Shown here piece after piece: positions 5,585 through 6,563 of a stretch of DNA of 6,563 nt. A program made the position numbers and the translations under genes. The DNA comes from an uncultured Acholeplasmatales bacterium. GTDB lineage: Bacteria; Bacillota_I; Bacilli_A; ML615J-28; CAG-698. Where the stretch lies: the NCBI GenBank assembly GCA_937877075.1, contig CALEGD010000128.1, positions 1 through 6,563 of the forward strand, read 5' to 3'. Below the pieces are notes generated by a model that saw only the letters and a list, made by a program, of their open reading frames with translations, searched no databases and was not told the DNA's origin. Position 1 is the first letter of the stretch; each line of letters begins with the position of its first letter.

Positions 5585-6255
5585 ACGATTTTCAGATTAA
5601 TTCAAAACAAAAATCACAATTTGAAAAATACTTTTTATTTTTAACTGAAGAAAACAAGAAAATTAATCTAACCGCCATTATCGAAAGAGAAGAGGTATTT
5701 ATAAAACATTTTTATGATTCTTTAAAACTCGGAGAAGTAATAGACTTTTTAAAGGTCAAAAAGCTTCTTGATATCGGTAGCGGTGCCGGGTTTCCCGGTA
5801 TACCAATAAAAATTATGTATCCGGAACTAGAACTTTATATTATTGAGCCAACATTGAAAAGAGTTAGGTTTCTTACCGACCTTGTAAGGATGTTGGAACT
5901 GAAGGGGGTACAAATTATCTCTGGTCGGGCAGAAGATTTAATCGTTAATTTCCGTGAAGCTTTTCCGATAGTCACCGCTAGAGCCGTGGCTTCATTGCCG
6001 GTATTGCTTGAATTATGCTTGCCCTATGTGGAAGTGGGGGGGTATTTTCTGGCAATGAAAGGAAGCACTTATCAAGCTGAGGTTTTAAAATCAATAAGGG
6101 CATTAAAACTACTTGATTCTGAAATAATTGAGGAATGTCTTTATCAACTTCCGGAAAATCAAGGGAATAGAGTAATTCTCAAAATTCGTAAAAATAAACG
6201 AACGAAAGAAGTTTATCCAAGAAAATACGCAGCTATTAAAAAAAGACATTTATAG
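5581..6255 (+). CDS. rsmG: 16S rRNA (guanine(527)-N7)-methyltransferase RsmG
   Basis: RsmG (GidB) uses S-adenosylmethionine to methylate N7 of G527 in 16S rRNA; loss of it gives low-level streptomycin resistance in several bacteria. The 224-aa protein is full length and shows the family landmarks in order: the N-terminal INLTAI segment, H-F-Y-D-S-L, the SAM-binding LLDIGSGAGFPGIP loop, IEPTLKRVRFL, GRAEDL, VTARAVASLPVLLELCLP, G-G-Y-F-L-A-M-K-G, and the C-terminal YPRKYAAIKK ending in HL where many homologues have a P-L end. The start is taken as the ATG at 5581, which overlaps the mnmG stop as ATGA. An earlier in-frame GTG at 5560 lies inside mnmG and adds non-conserved residues. A GGAAGG site at 5566-5571 serves the ATG. 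The gene is co-transcribed with mnmG and probably with parA, whose start is 28 bases after this stop. Confidence 0.97.
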   Translation: MNDFQINSKQKSQFEKYFLFLTEENKKINLTAIIEREEVFIKHFYDSLKLGEVIDFLKVKKLLDIGSGAGFPGIPIKIMYPELELYIIEPTLKRVRFLTDLVRMLELKGVQIISGRAEDLIVNFREAFPIVTARAVASLPVLLELCLPYVEVGGYFLAMKGSTYQAEVLKSIRALKLLDSEIIEECLYQLPENQGNRVILKIRKNKRTKEVYPRKYAAIKKRHL

Positions 6256-6283
6256 CATTAATATTGTAGTGAGAGGAAAAGAA

Positions 6284-6563
6284 ATGGGAAAGATTATCGC
6301 AATTGCAAACCAAAAAGGAGGAGTAGGGAAAACTACCACTGCCATTAATTTAGGAGCTGCTCTTGCCAGTATTGGCAGAAAAATTCTCCTAATTGATTTG
6401 GATGAACAAGCAGACGCTACCATCGGTTTAGGTTTTTCACGGGAACTGGTAGATGTTTCATCATATGAACTTTTGGTTAACGGAAAAGGAGTAGAAGAAT
6501 TTATTTATAAAACTAATGATAATTTCTTGGATTTGATTCCTGCTTCGATTAAACTAACCAAAC
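6284..6563 (+). CDS. parA: ParA/Soj-type chromosome-partitioning ATPase, 5' part (truncated by window end)
   Basis: Ninety-three codons of a ParA-family ATPase are visible, open to the window end. ParA/Soj is a MinD-like ATPase that binds the nucleoid as an ATP dimer. With ParB/Spo0J on parS sites it helps segregate origins and, in some Bacilli, influences DnaA. The sequence begins MGKIIAIANQ, continues into the deviant Walker A motif KGGVGKTTT with its signature lysine, and then LLIDLD-E-Q-A-D-A-T-I-G-L-G for Walker A'. In many homologues this last motif reads DPQGNAT; the Pro-to-Glu change is notable, though still compatible with the fold. The ATG at 6284 is preceded by a GAGAGGA site (6271-6277). 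The position directly after rsmG matches the chromosomal soj context and argues against a plasmid or integrated-element ParA. parB is expected downstream but is outside the window. Confidence 0.93.
   Translation, partial: MGKIIAIANQKGGVGKTTTAINLGAALASIGRKILLIDLDEQADATIGLGFSRELVDVSSYELLVNGKGVEEFIYKTNDNFLDLIPASIKLTK

Overview
The window reads as chromosomal DNA from a low-GC Gram-positive bacterium near the Bacilli/Erysipelotrichia/Acholeplasma-like part of the Firmicutes-Mollicutes tree. The basis is AT-rich spacers, strong AGGAGG-type ribosome sites, sigmaA-like TATAAT promoters, several lipoprotein signal peptides, a class II fructose-bisphosphate aldolase, and an mnmG-rsmG-parA cluster. TGA ends mnmG and the zinc-ribbon gene, and each of these TGAs sits in an ATGA overlap with the next start codon. 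The genetic code is therefore the standard bacterial one, not the Mycoplasma code in which TGA is Trp. No finer taxonomic placement is justified from sequence reading alone.

Layout. Bases 1-437 hold the 3' end of class II aldolase (fba), closed by an intrinsic terminator. Bases 526-825 encode a very hydrophobic 99-aa membrane protein of unknown function. A strong promoter at 831-859 starts a two-gene unit: a zinc-ribbon/two-TM membrane protein (886-1443, TTG start) overlapping by ATGA a thioredoxin-fold lipoprotein (1440-1961). A bidirectional terminator at 1961-1995 separates that unit from a convergent, shorter, paralogous thioredoxin-fold lipoprotein (1990-2412, minus, TTG start). A VanZ-family membrane protein (2466-2918) diverges from it. 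Its stop codon overlaps the stop codon of a convergent acyl-ACP thioesterase-like gene (2915-3613, minus). An AT-rich divergent promoter region (3614-3712) then leads into mnmG (about 3713-5584), rsmG (5581-6255, ATGA overlap) and the start of parA/soj (6284 to the window end).

How the genes relate. The right-hand part is a conserved cluster, often near the replication origin in Firmicutes: tRNA wobble-uridine modification (MnmG), 16S rRNA G527 methylation (RsmG) and chromosome partitioning (ParA). Here mnmG has its own promoter, mnmE is not immediately upstream, and no noc-like gene lies between rsmG and parA. The middle part is an accessory set of envelope genes: two lipoprotein thioredoxins, a membrane zinc-ribbon protein and VanZ. 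The most interesting points are the diverged pair of CxxC lipoproteins, one of which has lost the cis-proline, and an acyl-ACP thioesterase homologue whose usual catalytic residues appear to be replaced. I see no mobile element, CRISPR array, tRNA or rRNA, and nothing that clearly amounts to a new multi-gene system.
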